A stretch of 64,000 nucleotides of DNA, from positions 34,034,433-34,098,432 of the forward strand of contig CM034594.1 in NCBI GenBank assembly GCA_020091685.1. The letters run 5' to 3'. This DNA comes from Lutjanus erythropterus (taxonomy: Eukaryota > Chordata > Actinopteri > Lutjaniformes > Lutjanidae). The position numbers and the translations under genes were made by a program. Shown piece by piece: positions 37,301-52,300 of this stretch (position 1 is the first letter of the stretch; each line of letters begins with the position of its first letter). The notes below the pieces were generated by a model that worked only from the letters and a program-made list of their open reading frames with translations, did no database searches and had not been told where the DNA came from.

Positions 37301-40300
37301 TCTACGTGTTTTGTTTAGTGTTGCATGAAGCTCAGTTTTTTTTTACAGATATCAGATAAAACAGCGTTTCTCAAAGTGCTGCCTGCGGGCTAATGGCAGC
37401 CCTCAGAAACATTTTCTTCAGCCCCAAACATGACATGAAATGCATGCATTATATTTTCATCAATCTCTTTCAATGCTTTCACTTTCAGTAACTTATATTT
37501 AATACACTGCTCCATTACTCCCACAAACTGCTCCCCTTAACAAGCATCTGTCCAGATAGTAATGACAACTTTTAGAAGGTTACTGGTTGCATGGCAACTA
37601 GTGGGACCTCATGAGCATCATAGCATCATCAGTGTTAGTCCTGTTACCTAAAGTTAGTGATTTGGTGGACAAGTTTAATGAGATAGTTAACCCAAAATTG
37701 AAAATGCAGTCATTATGTACTCAGCCCCCTTAGTCCACAAAACACTGCTGGAGTTTCACAGGAGAACAGTGTTGCGGAATCTCCCAAACAATTTAAGTGA
37801 CTGGTGACCAGTTCTCAAACAGAAAAAACAACCAGAAATTGCATAAAATGCCTCCATACTGATCATCTGGAAGGAGTGGAAGTGGAAGTGAGATAGAAAA
37901 GTCACTATAGAAAAAAAAAATGCTGTATGATTGACGTCATTGGGCAGTTTAACTGATCTGCTTTTCTGAAAAGGGGGTAATTTGGTGGGTTCTCTGTGCA
38001 GCCTCAAGCAAAATACACCTGAATTTGATGCTCAGGGAATTTTAATGTTTAAACAACTTCATGAGACCAATCACACATCCTACAACAAGTCAAGGTGTTT
38101 TCCAGTGCATCACGCAATCCTGCTTCCAAAACTGGTACTCAGCCATGGAAACCTTGAGAACCCCTGAGATAAAAGACCCTTTTCTGTGTCACTTGCAGCA
38201 GATGCTGATACTGGTATTTTACATTTCCCTGCAATAGCCTCATGTAGTTTAGTTTACCAAGTGGAGTTTCCTTATGAGGATCTAGGTGCACTGTACGTCG
38301 TTGCACTCCCACACTCCTGATTTATTACAAAACACTGTTGTTACCAAGTGTTGGCAATCTCAAACATCTGGAAAGAAAGAATGGGATGACATGCAACCAA
38401 AGTCTCCAGCCAGAACTGAAGCAGGCGTGTAGTGATTGCAAGTTACACCTTTATGCTGTGTTCTATTTAGCTTAAAAGTTGAGACCAGGAATGACATCAC
38501 ACCTCAATTTAACAGAACAGTACAAGTTGGAAAACCTAGATAGACGCCTCCAGGAAAACATTTGTTGCGGTTGCTCTTTCGCTCTTATTTTGCACATACA
38601 AATACTGAACACTATACAATACATGTCCACAGATAGATTCATCCCTGAGTGACAAACTTATTTTTGCCTCAACATAACTTCAGTAAAGTCTCTAATGATG
38701 CTCATCAAAAGACTTTTTGAACAAACTGAGCTGGCAGTTGCCAGTCAAACAGACTGTGGTGATATGAAGAAACCACTGACAACCGAGTTTTACTGCTGTG
38801 GGATGCTTTAATTGGTGTTAGATCACTAAATAAGCCAACATCAGTCCTTCAGGAAAACACACCCACACACACACAGATGAACTCTGTGATGTTCACGCGT
38901 GTTCAGTGTTGGGGAGTAATGAGCCAGTGGGCTTAGGAGCGTCACTGAGCCACACAGATGTTCCCTTTATAACGCGTCGTCGCCATGACATCACTGGTCC
39001 TGCAGGAAGTTGAGCTTTAGCGCAGAGGCTCCTTCACACAAGGCTGCAGAAAGCCGTCTTATTAGGAGAGGCTCATAAACCTGCCACAGGGGTGTCGGCT
39101 TGAGAGTTTAATTATGCTGGAGCCCGGCCTGCAGCGTGTGTGTGTGTGTGTTTGTGCGTGTTTGTGTGTGTGTGCGTGTGTGTTCATCTTTAACCAGCTG
39201 CTGCCCTCAGGAACAGAAGCTCGGTGCTCTGAGGTCACACACTCCAAATGTCCTGAAGCCCCATGTTTTCATGCTTTTTAATGGGCTCTTAAGAGACAGC
39301 GTCATCCCACTGGGCTTATCTACATCAGCAAGGGCCCTGTTATTATGATATTAGTGGGATAGAAGATGCTCTGCGCATTCTATGGAAAACAAGCTCCCAG
39401 TTACAGTCTGAGAGGCTTGTACGTGACCGACATTTGAGGTTGTCGGCCTCCATGATGTTGCTCTTGATTGTGATTACGCTGACAGACGCTGAGGCAACAT
39501 GGATGGGTGGTTTCTCCATCACTTATGAGCAGAATTATTAATTTCAATGCAGATTCTGTTGATAGTGGTGGTGTAGATCTTATGGACAAATTAATCAGAT
39601 ATCGCAATATTTTTAACCAATGTCTGATCAGTGTCTATCAAAATTGTGACATTATTGTAGGGAAGGTGCTGTTACAAAATATTAACACAAGGGGATTTTT
39701 GTCACAATATCAAATTTTTTCTTGATGTTTATGATTAATGTAATTGTTAGTAGTAGTAGTAGTAGTAAGATTACATGGGTCTGAAACAGAACTTCAGTCT
39801 TGAAAGCTTGTATAGTTTGTGTAATGTAACTTGTGTAATGGCAACCATTGTAGGGAGCTGACACTGACATGCGCAGCTGATAGACGGAGAGATTGCCCTT
39901 ATTTGCATAGTTGTCCCACGGTGCATTGCTAAGAGTTTATGTTTGCTATTTTATGTTCCAAAACGCAAATGTTACCGTTTGTTATGTGTTTGTTCAGATC
40001 ATGGTGGTTTATGTCAGTTTTTACTGGTTTATTGTTACACTGTCAGTGAGGTGTCTAGTGAATTTCATCACTCCAGCTGAATTGCAGCACAGTATATTGG
40101 AATGCATTTCCCTTTTCCCTGCCCCTTACATGTAATTGCAGTGTAGAAGTGTAAAGCGCTGTTTAGCTCTCTAGTTGTACTGTGTAATGTTTATAAATAT
40201 ACAACATGTGGCATTGTGGAACTGGTGTTGTGGAATTTAGATTGGAACGTGGGTCAGTGTTGCAAGTCTGATAGCCAATGAATGCCTTGCAACACTGTTG

Positions 40301-43300
40301 GGTCCTGATACAAATGTTGGATCTGTCCCATCTCTATTTAAAATATCACTGATATCTTTTACTACCAGTATATTGAAACACCCGTAGTGGATATAAGGAC
40401 TAAGTGGCAAGTAATAAAGCAGCTAGAACAGTCTGTAATTTCAGAACATTACATCACTTTACTGTAATGCCACCTTTAAAACCAGGAAAAGAGAACACTT
40501 ATGCCATATTACTATGAAATTAAATCCAAAATCTAAGATGATATCTATTCTCATATCAAGATATCGATATATTGATCTAAGATCAATATACAAGCGGCCT
40601 CAGTTCTGTCCAAAAAGGCCTGTAGAACATGACTTCTGCGAGCTCACAGTTTTCCCTTTCACAGCTGTGTCTTTCCCTGTATGCATTCAAGTCCACAGGA
40701 AAAATAGCCGCTCTAAAAAAGGCCATCTTTTTCCACCACCTTCCTCTCCTCAGTGCCAGCTAGGCTGCCTTTTCAAGAGGTGTGGAGTGACTGTTGTATG
40801 GGAGCGGATGTTCATGTCAGATGCAACACGTAAAACGGTCCTTAAACAAGCAACACAGAGGGCTCTGTTCAGAGGAGTGACCTTTGGAATCGGGTGGAGT
40901 TACTTTTGGAAAAATGTTTGGGCCCAAAATGCTGTTCCATTTATTATCTGATCTGTGAATGTGCTTGGAAAAAAAGTGCCATTTCATGGTGAGGGTGGGA
41001 CGTGTGTTTGTGTGAAAGACACTGCGGTGAGGCTAGCTTTCGGTTTCAAGTGTTTATTTTGGTCGTGCATGTTGAACCACGAGAGGAGCTGTATTATTTT
41101 CAAGGAAATGGGCATGTGTTTTTAGTTGGTCAAATCTTCCTACACAAGAATTGCTGATATTAAAGGCCAAATTAGTCATTCTTGGATCATATAAATCGCA
41201 TATATTCACCCACAGGATGAAAAAGTAAGCAGTTTGTGCATGTCTCAACTGATGATACTTTAATGTTTGTATATCTTACTGGTGTAAACAAACTTTAACT
41301 GAACTTATAGCTGCTATAAACTTTATTTTCATGTTAACAATCATATGAAATTACTATGTGTATGTAAAAGGGGTCACTCATAATAATAGAACAATCAGCA
41401 CCCAATTCTACAGTTCCTCCCAGCTCTGTGGACCATTTTAGCCTCTTTCAACTTGTTGTTCTGGCTTTATGCTCCACAACGCTTTTGTTTTGGTTCTCTG
41501 TCACCAGTGGAACAGCACTGATAACCTCCCTGTACACGACCTGCTCAGCCCCAAGACAGACACGTTTGGCAACTAACGGTTGAATTCTGTTGAGCATTTA
41601 GCAGCTAAAGAGACAGATATTTCCCTCTGGAGTTGGTGGAGACCAAAAACAGAGTTAAAAGAGAGTGAATATTGGATTTGAATTCATCAGGTGAGCAGAA
41701 ACATGAATCGAAATGAATGTTAATACTGCTCCAAATCTGATGCGTGTGTAAATATCATTTGAATGCTGGTTGAATATCAGGTTTAATGTTGTTTAGTGTC
41801 CATTAAAATTAAAGGACCTGACTATAATTAGGAGGCCCAAATTCAGTGTTTACGTTTTATTGTTTTGGTGACCCCTAAACTGAACTTCTCAATGCATAGA
41901 TAAACATAAGAGTAAAGGCCAGAGTATATTCAGCTCAGCTTTAAAACCATGGGTTTTTTTATAATCGGCTTAAGCAATCGGACAGTTGTATCACCAGTTG
42001 TTTTTCAGGTGCAATTTTTGTCTTTATTTTGCTGATTTAATAGTCTGTCTCCAAAGAACGAATGAGAGCCTCATAAAGCCTGGAGCTCAAAATGCCACGC
42101 AAATAAATACCTTAAACGGGAGATTTTTGGTTTCCTTCTCTGTTCAGGTCATTTTTAATCCAGCATACATCCCATTTGGCTTATTAATGTGTGTGTCTTT
42201 TTCTTTTTTTTTCAGTTTGTGAAAAAAACAAATGGTTTGTCAAACTAATTTAGAGGAGACAAAAAAGTAAATTATAAAACTCTTATCCAAACCATTTGTT
42301 GAGCATCTTCATCACAGTTTACAGATCAGCTTCCTTGTTAAGTTTATCACACTTAACTGTTTTTGTGAGCACTCCGGTGCAGTGAGGGATTACTAGGAAC
42401 ATTAAAAGTGTGCTCACGTTCACTTTTACATCCAAATAAAGTGGTTTAGGTAAAATGACCAGACATTTGGCTGTTCATGTTTGTGGCCTCATACTTTAAG
42501 ACATATCACTTTGTTCTCAGATTTTAAATATTACTTTGGCAAGTGCAGTTTTATTCACTGATACCCAGAGCTACAGTATGAAAATAAGACTCAAGCTTTT
42601 ATAAACTGGAGTTTTCCTTTAAAAGTCACCTGGAAGAGTCTGGCAGGAAATGTGAGAGGGTTGAGGGAATGAAATGTTCGGCTTGGCTGACTGTCTCGGC
42701 CGCTGTCTGGGTTGACTGAGCAGGGTTTTTAGCTGAAGGGGAGTGGAGCTGGGCATTTTTCAGCAGGCAGGCAGGAAATGGGCAGTGCAGGGTGTGCCAA
42801 GACAGGAAGCCTGACTGAGCGCCTCTAACCCCCCCTCCCCACCACCACCACCACCACCACCACTACCTCCACCCCCAGTGTGTCAGCCACAATGACCATG
42901 CCTCCACCGCTGCACCTCAGCATTACAGTGCTGCTGCATTCACAGACAGCCCTGCACGTTTCCTATTTTCACTCCTCCCTCCATCCCCTCGCTGTTTACC
43001 TGCCCCCACCACCACCAACCCCCCCCCCCTGTACACAGTAGCGGTAGCAACAGTCTGATTGTCACCCTCCTCCATGATGTGACATCCAACCCACCACTCA
43101 TTTAGACTAAAATCACAAAAAAAGTGTGAAAAGTGTTTTTGTGTGTTCTCTGTTGTAAGTGTAGAGTGAGATTGGAATTATTTATCAACAGATGGAGTTA
43201 GATATGACTATGAAGTACACTTTAGAGAAGCTGCAGGTCCCTGTATTCAGATTGGTTTGGTGAGATTTTCAAGAGAAGAGGTCGTTTTCATCAGGAAGAT

Positions 43301-46300
43301 GTGTTAGATAGGATGACTGCACTCAGCCTTGTGTTGCTAAGGTACAAGAAGGACAAAAATGTCATATATTAAGAATGGGAGTCTTTGCACACGTAGGTCC
43401 AAATCAAGGGTTTACTGTAAACTTCAGCTCGTAGTCTTAAGGTCCTCTTCAGGACTAGTGCTTCACAGAAGGCAGTCTCAGAGTTTGGATACACTGGATA
43501 CACTTATGATATAGCTGGCATTTAGTTGTTGTTTAAAAGTTCTTGTTACTGCACTTAATGTCATTTTGTTTCTCAAGGTTACCATAGAGTGCTCCAGGGG
43601 TATTTTTGTAGGCCAACCCAGAAGCCAGCATCACTCTGGTTCTCTCCACAAAAATTTTTGGATTTTGGATTATTGCAGAAAATATGCTCTGTGGTGAACA
43701 AAAGTTTATAATACTTACTCATTTTGTTAGATAATCTTCACAAATGAACATATTTTTGAGGCGCAAATGCAATTGCCTGAAGCAAAAAGCAATTACTAGT
43801 CTATAAATGAACACCATGGTTGCACAAACCCACTGACTTTGAGATGAGGGAACCAGAAGTACTAATATGCCAACTCACCTCTGGGTTTTAGGACTTCTAA
43901 TGCTGTTTTGTGAGGCAAAACAGCATTAGAATGAAGTACTGTAGTGCTGCTACTGACCCACTAATGTTGTTCTCCAGATGTAAGCGAACATGTTTGTTTA
44001 GAACAGACTCCAACAAATGTCACATCATCACAATTTTAATAGTATTTTCTCAGTGAAAATGAAAATTGTGATTTAAAGATGATCATTACCACTAATCATT
44101 ACTCACATTACAATCACAATGGGGTTTTTTTGTTGTTGTTGTTTCACCATATTGGCAGAGAAAGCTAAGTTCTCCTGTTGCAAAATCAGTTGTTGTTTTT
44201 TTCTGCTCCAGTGATGTCGTTGGTGTTGAGGAAGAACTACAGACTGTTTCAGCTTGGATGTCTGGTCTCTAGCTCTGGGTAGCCGGGGCGCGTGATGGAC
44301 GAGTATCTTTGTCACATAGCGCTGTGTCTTGGCTAACAAAATAATAGCTATAGGGTAGGGTGGTGATGCATAGCAACATGGGTGTGGGAGTCAGAGTCTT
44401 GCATGCAATGTATCATGGTACATGTAGGCACTGCTGGCTTGGCTCCATGAGCAGGAGAACTTAGCTTTTTTGGTCATTATAGCTCACACTGAGGAATTTA
44501 TTTCTTTAACTGGCTACATTTACCATCAAAGAAGTCAGTCCAAACTCATCATACCATTGACTTTATGATTAAAGTCTTACAGTGGACCTGAGTCTTTCTT
44601 TCTCAATAAGAAGACTGAGACAAAAAACACTCAAAAATTATGATCTGATATATATGTGAAGCTAAAAACGCTGCTCATGTCTATCATGGGTACCCCCAGC
44701 TCTGTGTCCTCCTCCTTCTACACCTAATTGATGGGGTTAGATAATCATAGTACTGTAACTAAGATTAATCACTCCACTCCCATAATAAATCATCAGGGTC
44801 ATGCAAGGACGCCTCCTCTGCCTCCTCAACCATGAGAATTTAAATCCATTGAGAACAAATGTTTCCGAATTTACTCTGCCCCCTTTCATTTGGCTCTGCT
44901 GAGGTTTTCCACGCTCATTTTCTCATGATTGAATGCTATGGGCTTGAGGGTTCGTCCCATCATTAATGTTGACATAAAATGTGCCACAGCAGCGGAGACA
45001 GAAATAACCAAGAGCGCTGCCTTTGCTCCTGCTACGATCACGGAGCGATCGTGACGCGACGACATATATCTCCAGGTCTAACGTGAAAATCGAATTGCCG
45101 AGGCACGCATTAGTCACATGCTCTCGCGAATCGAGAGTCAGTCAGACGCAAGGCAGAGCAGAGGGGATGGGGAAGTGAGTCAATGAGGGAGGGCCGTTGC
45201 ATTTAGCAGGCAGAAGATGCTTCCTCTCTCTGGGCTCTGTGCACTGACCCTTCAGTGGACACAGCCAGGCGATGATCAGCATATCAATGCCCTGCTTTCT
45301 ACAGAAGGGGCTGATTGGGGCTTGCCAGGCCTGACTTAACATGCTTTCAACACTGTATCAATAACACTTTGTTCGAAAGCGAAGCCATGGCGGAAAAAAA
45401 AGATGTTTCTGTAGATACCAAGAAGGAGTTTAGTGTTCAGCTGGCGAGGAATAGTTTGAATCCATATAATAACTGTTTGGTATAGCAGTGAAAGATGAGG
45501 TGAGGTCGTCCTCCAGTGGAATTAGTGACGTCGGTTTCTCAGAAGGACTCCCCCGGGGCTGATCTTTGCTCTCTATCCTCATAATCACTTGCTTCTCACC
45601 TCCGATTTAATTTCTCCTCGTTGCACTCTGTCAGCTGGTCGGCGCGGCCGCCCCGCGAGGAGCTAATAGGCCATTGATGCATCGATGCCAGCAGCCAATG
45701 CCAGGAGTCCCAGGCAGCTGGCACTCTCATTCAACCCAAACACAAAGTACAAAGTCTCACTGTGGGCTAATTGGGTCATCCTCATGTGGGAACCAGTTGC
45801 ACTGGGAGCTTTTCAATCATCCCTTGATTTTTGTGTGTGAGTGACAGAGAGAAGAGGGTTTGCAGGATGAGTCGAAATGACACAACACTGGAAAAATAAA
45901 AACAAAGGGATGAAATTTCTCTTCTTGTGATCTGAATGTGACATTAGCATCAATAAAAACGTCTTAGCTAAAGCTTGGTGTAATCTTTACTGCATGACTC
46001 TCAGATGACATTAACATAATGTCATGTTTGCTGTTTTGACAGATTAATAAGCAGGGCAGTGACACAGGAAATGACACAAAAAGCCACTTCCCTCTTGCAA
46101 GGCAGATGTGGCCTGAGTGTGAACAAAACATTCTGACAGAACTATACACTGAATTTTGTCTTGAAATATGATCTCCCTGATAAAGAGTCTGTGTTTTTTG
46201 TTAAAAAAAAACAGTACAGCCCTCGCATAGAAAAAGCTCTGGCTAGCTTTGCATGCTAGTGGTGGAAATTAAGCTAGTGCATTTGTAGTTTTTGCACAGA

Positions 46301-49300
46301 TGTGAACAAAGCCAATTAAGTATGCTAAAAGATAATGCAGTGCAGCAAGCCTTGAATCACCCTAAAGGTATCTGTGTCACAATAATGACCTGCTCATTGT
46401 ACATTATACCTCTTTTATGTTCAGTATTAAGCTGTTGTTTTATGCATTCTCACGCTAGCAATGAAGATGAGATAAGAACAGAAATTACTGCAAGTTGATC
46501 CCTCCTACCTGTAGTTATGCAGAGTTTGAGTCTTCTTCTGGTGAGTTAATTTGTAGTTTATTTGTCAACAGAAGTGTAACTTCTTACGAAGCACCTGCTC
46601 AAGTTTAACTCTGTGACCTTTCCCTCATGGTTATGATCAGAGGAAACAGATCGTGGGTTCAACCACAGTTGTATTTCAGCTCTCTTTTGCACAGCTCAGA
46701 CAGGACAGTGAAAGCCCCGCTGTGTTTGACCTTTACAGTACACTCACTCACACACACACACACACACACACTCGCAGCCAGAGTCTTGGCTCAGGTTGTT
46801 GCTGCTGATGCAACAGGACAGGTGTTGAACTTGTAGCTCCAGTGCTCATGTTTAATCAATGGCGTGCGTGTTTAATGACAGGAGTGGAAGCCCGGCGAAT
46901 GTCTTTACAACACACCGACTGCAGCGTCTCCTCGTCATCGGCAGGATTATGAGCCGAGCACAGACGATGTGGAATTTAAAATCAGAGATTTTTGAAACAG
47001 CAGCCAGCTCCACATTCCTCCCTCTCCTCCTCCTCCTCCTCCTCCTCCTCCTCCTCCTCCTTCCCCTTCCTCCTCCTGCTGCTCTTCTTCCTCCTGTCCT
47101 CACTCCTCTTCAGCGAAATCCTCCTGTGCTGTGACTTGATCTGAATCTCACTCGTAAATTAGATTTTTCGGAACACAAAACTCGTGTTTGCCAACTTGCT
47201 GGAGCTGCTGACGACATGTCACTCAGATTACACAGCGGTGGTGTGTGGAGGAGGCAGTCTATTGTCTGCTGCTGCTGTTTAGACAAGAAGACAGGAGCTG
47301 CTGAGTTTTGAAGCAGATTGTTTTTCTCTAATCCCAATTTAGTTTTTGTTCTGAGCTGTGTATTTGAAGGGATTATGGTTATAAATAAAACGTCCTCTGG
47401 ACTGAGTTTGTAGACATTTTAGATTCAGTCGGCGACATCTGGTAGCATATTTGTTCTTCGCTCAAAGGATACAGAAGGGTGAAAACTGATCATTTTAGCA
47501 GAGTGTGTTGGGTTTGTCTCATCCTAGTGACACTGACTACGTGCACAGAATATTCCTGGTTTTGCCCTCATTTTGAAAAAGTCAGTATTCCTACAAGGGT
47601 GTCACAATTGTTCAACTCCACATTTCAATTTGACTTTCGATTTAAAAATATTTTGGTTAAGCACTGAAGGCTATGCCATTGTTAGACTGTCAAGACTTGA
47701 TTTGTAAAGACCAGCAGAACATTGGTTTTATGCCCTGACAACTGTCATGAATATTTTATAATTCTTCTGATATCACGGCCGGTAAGATATGTTGTGTTGT
47801 CTTTGAAGTGTTGTTTTTTTTTCCATCCGACATGCCCTGGATGCTGCAAGCAGGTCGGGGTGGAGAGAAAAAGGGTGAAACCGGGACAATTGAGATTCTG
47901 CCTTGTATTGTCACTTTGATTTGATTTTAGATTTAATATTGAAATCGTGGCACACGTAGTTCCTTCTGAGCTGTTTTCACGAATAATGGAAATGAATATT
48001 CCACTAATATTCCTCTTTACATGCAGCTGTGCAAGCTCCATCAGCCGTTTGGCTTCTTTGTGTCAAAATATTTTTATTCCTCTGCGAGTGACTTGTTTGA
48101 CTCCCTCTTTTGCTCAGCCACCTTCTTGTAGCATTGTAATATTTGTGCATATCCCAAAACCTTTTCTTTCACAATGTTTAAAGGAAAAAAATGTAATATA
48201 TTATATATATAAGGACACATGAAGGTGAAATACTGTCTGACACCAATGCTGCAGCATTGGTGTCCTCCTTTGAAATTTCTATTTTAGGGCCGCAATGACT
48301 GTTGCCTGTTTCACATTAATTCGATGTTTGTAACAGTTAAATTGAACAGTATGTTAATGGAGTTTGGCAGGCAGTCACTGAACTCCAACTCCAGTGTGTG
48401 TATTTTCAAAACAGGGACTTTTATTTTCAGGATAATGGACTTGGCTTTACATTGACAGACATGTGACAGTTATAAACACCTGATCAATTTATGGTGTAGG
48501 ACTCGTCATCACTTGTTACTGTCAATGTACGATGTTGCACACGTCTTTCTGCAGCCTGCCTGAGCTGTCTGGAAAGGAGGGGCAGGAGGAAACAGCTCAC
48601 TTGAACCAGAGATAGTATATTAAATATAATTTCAATTTATTTAATATACAACCTATGGCTCCATGTGCATGTGCAATTGCTACATATTGCACCTTTAAAA
48701 GTAGGTGTGTTTCTCCTTCTGACCAGAAATGTGGGCTTTTCTGTGCGTGCATCTCTACTCTAGCCTTGCAAACTGCAGTAAAATACCCAATTGAGAAGCA
48801 TATTCTATATGCACTATATACATATTCAAAGAAGTCTCCTAAAACCTGTATAATAATAGCGTATCCCATATGTCTTAATCAGAAAATGCACCATACAGAA
48901 TAAGACAAAATTCAGAATATATAAACGTTTACATGACCTGTGACAAAATCAGAATATTGTCATATTCAAGTTAGAGTAGTGGAAACTGAGTGTACATGTA
49001 AACGTAGCCACTGATAGTGACCAATGCTCTCGAGTTCCTCTTCTCTCCCTCCTTGCTTCCCCGCCCCTCCCGGCCCACTCCTCCTCCCATGATTCCTCGT
49101 GGTGAACTTCCAGTCCTGACAGCTCACATACTGGAAGAGGAGGAGCAGACTCAGGACATCTGTGGGAAGTGAGATTATGAAACAAGCCTCACCCGTCCTC
49201 TGCTGACCCCGGTCATGATACCGTGCAAACCGTACCGACAAAAATGCATATTTGACTGAATGTTTTTTTTTTTTTTTAACTCTGGTATGTCAGACCAGGG

Positions 49301-52300
49301 TTTGAGTTGAGGGGCTGAGATGTGAGATTTTCTCTACTTGATTTTCCTCTTGTGTGAAACGTGGTATGTCAACCAGATGCTGCACCAGAACACCTTGTTT
49401 TGAAAACCATCTGAAACGGCTTAAACTTTCAAACAACGCGGGGCTGGAACTTAAAGCAGGAACATTTTGCGGGCTCGTCTTCATATTTACTTCACCATAC
49501 ACTTTTAGTATGGCTGCCAAACATAACGTTGCTGGGACATAAAGAACAAGAATCGCATGACAACAAGTACAGGGTTTTCTTTTTTTAATCCATGCTTAGT
49601 CTTTGCTCTTGCTGAAAATTGTTGGGTCTCTGTAAATAATATAAAGAGCGCAGTCTAGACTGGCTTTATATAAGAAGTGTCCCGAGGTAACTTCTGTTTT
49701 GATTTGGCAGTTATAAATAAAACTGACTTGACTCTATGGATGCAGCTCTTGCATGTGTGCGCTGTAGACTGTCTGGTCTGAGTTCTGCCTTTTTTGCTCC
49801 ATCAACATCACATTAGTTGATATTTGGAAAATAGATTTTTGACTTCCGTGAATCAATTCAGAACCTTCCTTGTCCGCATCGCGATACATCTAAGAATCAA
49901 ATATTTCCCCCACGCCTGCAAGGCTCACAACTGCTCAACGCTCACTCGCCAAGTTGACATTTGAGACTCTGGAGGCTGAGATAGATTTGCCAGTGGCTGA
50001 TATGTCCTGTCCTTTCATTGTGTCTCATTAGACTTATACATGAACAGCAAAGTATTTAAGTGATATTAATATTTAATGATATTCTGGACAGCCTGAGAAA
50101 GCTATATTAAAAGCTATATTTGCAGGATACTATTAGTTGCAAGAAGAAATCCTGATAGTTTTACTGAGGTTTTGCTAAAAGAAAGTGGTTAGACATAGTA
50201 AACATTATACCTCCTGATCCTACCTGGCTTCAAGGTATCCATTAATTCCTGGTAATGGACACCTACTAACTAGTTCCAATGAAACTGTCTGTTCATTGTT
50301 CTAAATTAATGCACTGGAAGGAGTAACCATAGCAACAGGGACAATGTCACAGTTACTGCCTGTCAGAACTTACCGACACCTCATTTCACATAAGCAATCG
50401 TCTCACTACTTTGCTCCTTCAGGCTGCGGCAGACAGTGCTCGTGTTATAGCATTTGTTTGTGAAAGCTGTGAGATTCGGGGACGGTGACATGGCTGGATA
50501 GCTCGCAAGTCTTGTTGGGAAACATGCTGTGAAATTATGTTGTATGTCTATATGTAAATTATAAGTATATGTTTGTCAGCTGTATGCAAGGTTATTGACT
50601 TTGAATCTTGCTAGCATAACATTAGCTTTCCAAAGAGTCATATAGGTATATAGGAACTGCCTGTTTGCTGTAGTCGTGAACCATGTTTCCATTGCATAAG
50701 AACCTTACGGGATGGTCATGATTTGTTCCAGGTATTAGTCAAACCCTGAGGTGTTACCAGGCATTTTTATTGTAAAACACATGTAAATATAAATTGATGC
50801 TGTTCATGTTCATAATATAAACGAGATGATTCTTTCTGAAGTGATGAGGAACCATGATGGATGGATTCCTCCAATTTACACAACAATACAAAGCTGCTAA
50901 CGTAGCTGCAGATTCTTATAGTCTTGTTTTAAGATAAACCAGACGGTTTTCTTTTTTTTTGTCTCCATCAAATGAATAAACTTCACATTGTGGGTTGTAA
51001 CCAGTTGTAACCATCAGTAATCCTCACTGAGGGGAATCCCTGTCAGCATTACCAAATCTGCAGCAGCTAACACTACCATCAACACCGCTGGTTGTTATAT
51101 TTCAACCTGTCAAAATCGGACACTACTACCACAACAACAACTTTGCCATAGTCATGATGGCTGTCAAACTGTGCGTGTCACTATGTACGTTTAACCGTGT
51201 CTGTCTGCAGGAGGCACACATAACTGAAAAGTGGCGACACCTCTCCAGAGCTTCTGTAAGACGAGTTCGATGATACTTTAATTTGAGCTGAGGCTGGAGG
51301 GGGGTTGAGTTTGAGCCCGGCCAACATTCCTCAGTAGATTTCACAGCACAGACACACACTCCCCTGATCATCCACACGTGAGGAATTGTTGGGGCTGTCT
51401 CATTTAGTTTGCCTGCTCACAGCCCCGTTGTTAACTGCGCTCGCGGAGGGCTGGTTTCCTCGGAAATGTGAATGCAGGCTCACGTATGTTTATTTCAGTG
51501 ATGTGTTCTGCCCACGCTCTCGTAAGAGACAATATACATGATTGTTTCCATTCTCTACACATTTTATGATACCAAATCCTGTGATTCACCCAGCCACACC
51601 GCCCTTTTTACATGCACTTTGCCTGCATATGTGTGACTTGATGAGACAGGTGTTTGCCTCTGTAGCGCTCCTCAAAAGCAGAGAGGAGCTCAGGCCTCTC
51701 AGCTGCTGCCTTGAATACCAACTCTGCAGAAAATGGGTCAGTCACCCTGTACTAAAAACTCTGCTGCCTCTCATTCCCCAGGTGATGGGAGAGGAAAAGG
51801 CAACTTTCCGAAAGGTGGAAAGGTGCCAAGTTTTAAAATGAATTATTTGACAGTTGAAGGTTTATATATACATATATGTGTGTGTGTTTTCTGCGAGTGT
51901 TGTGTGAAAAAAGCTGTGGGCTGATTTGTGTTCTCTCTTTCTCTCCTCTGCCCTTCCTTCCCCTCCTCTTCACAGGCTGTCAGCATCAATAAGGCCATCA
52001 ACACACAGGAGGTCGCTGTCAAAGAGAAGCATGCCAGGAATATCCTTATATTGTCTGTGTGTGTCTGTGATGGGAAGAAGTGTGTTTACCCTGATTTTTC
52101 CGTGTGTGTGTGCGTGTGGAGCCGTTGCTCCGCGGCTGGAGGGTTATGTCAGTGCAAGATCACAACAACAAACTTAGTATAACCTCGTCGTCCACACGTG
52201 GCCCCGCTGCAGAGCTAATTTAGTCATGTCATAGTCAAGTCCAGATACGCAGACAGAGAGGAGCGTTGTTCTGCTGAGTTTTATCTCTTAATTTGGTTTC

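Larger units (their letters stand above)
34461..51975 (+). other. hip1 intron 1, second half
   Basis: 17.5 kb without a recognised exon. Contents: clustered ATTAATCGATTAGTTG repeats (34.8-35.8 kb), the hAT element at 37362-38166, GT, CCA, AC and CTC microsatellites, a repeat at 41.4-41.7 kb shared with 57.5 kb, two perfect short palindromes (43895 and 48239), and otherwise unassigned AT-rich sequence. Leucine-rich reading frames at 46.9-47.1 kb arise from a (CTC)n tract. Confidence 0.6.

Noticed and set aside
46859-47134. 91-codon frame with poly-Leu and its poly-Arg antisense
   Set aside because: Produced by the (CTC)n microsatellite; no splice context or family resemblance.
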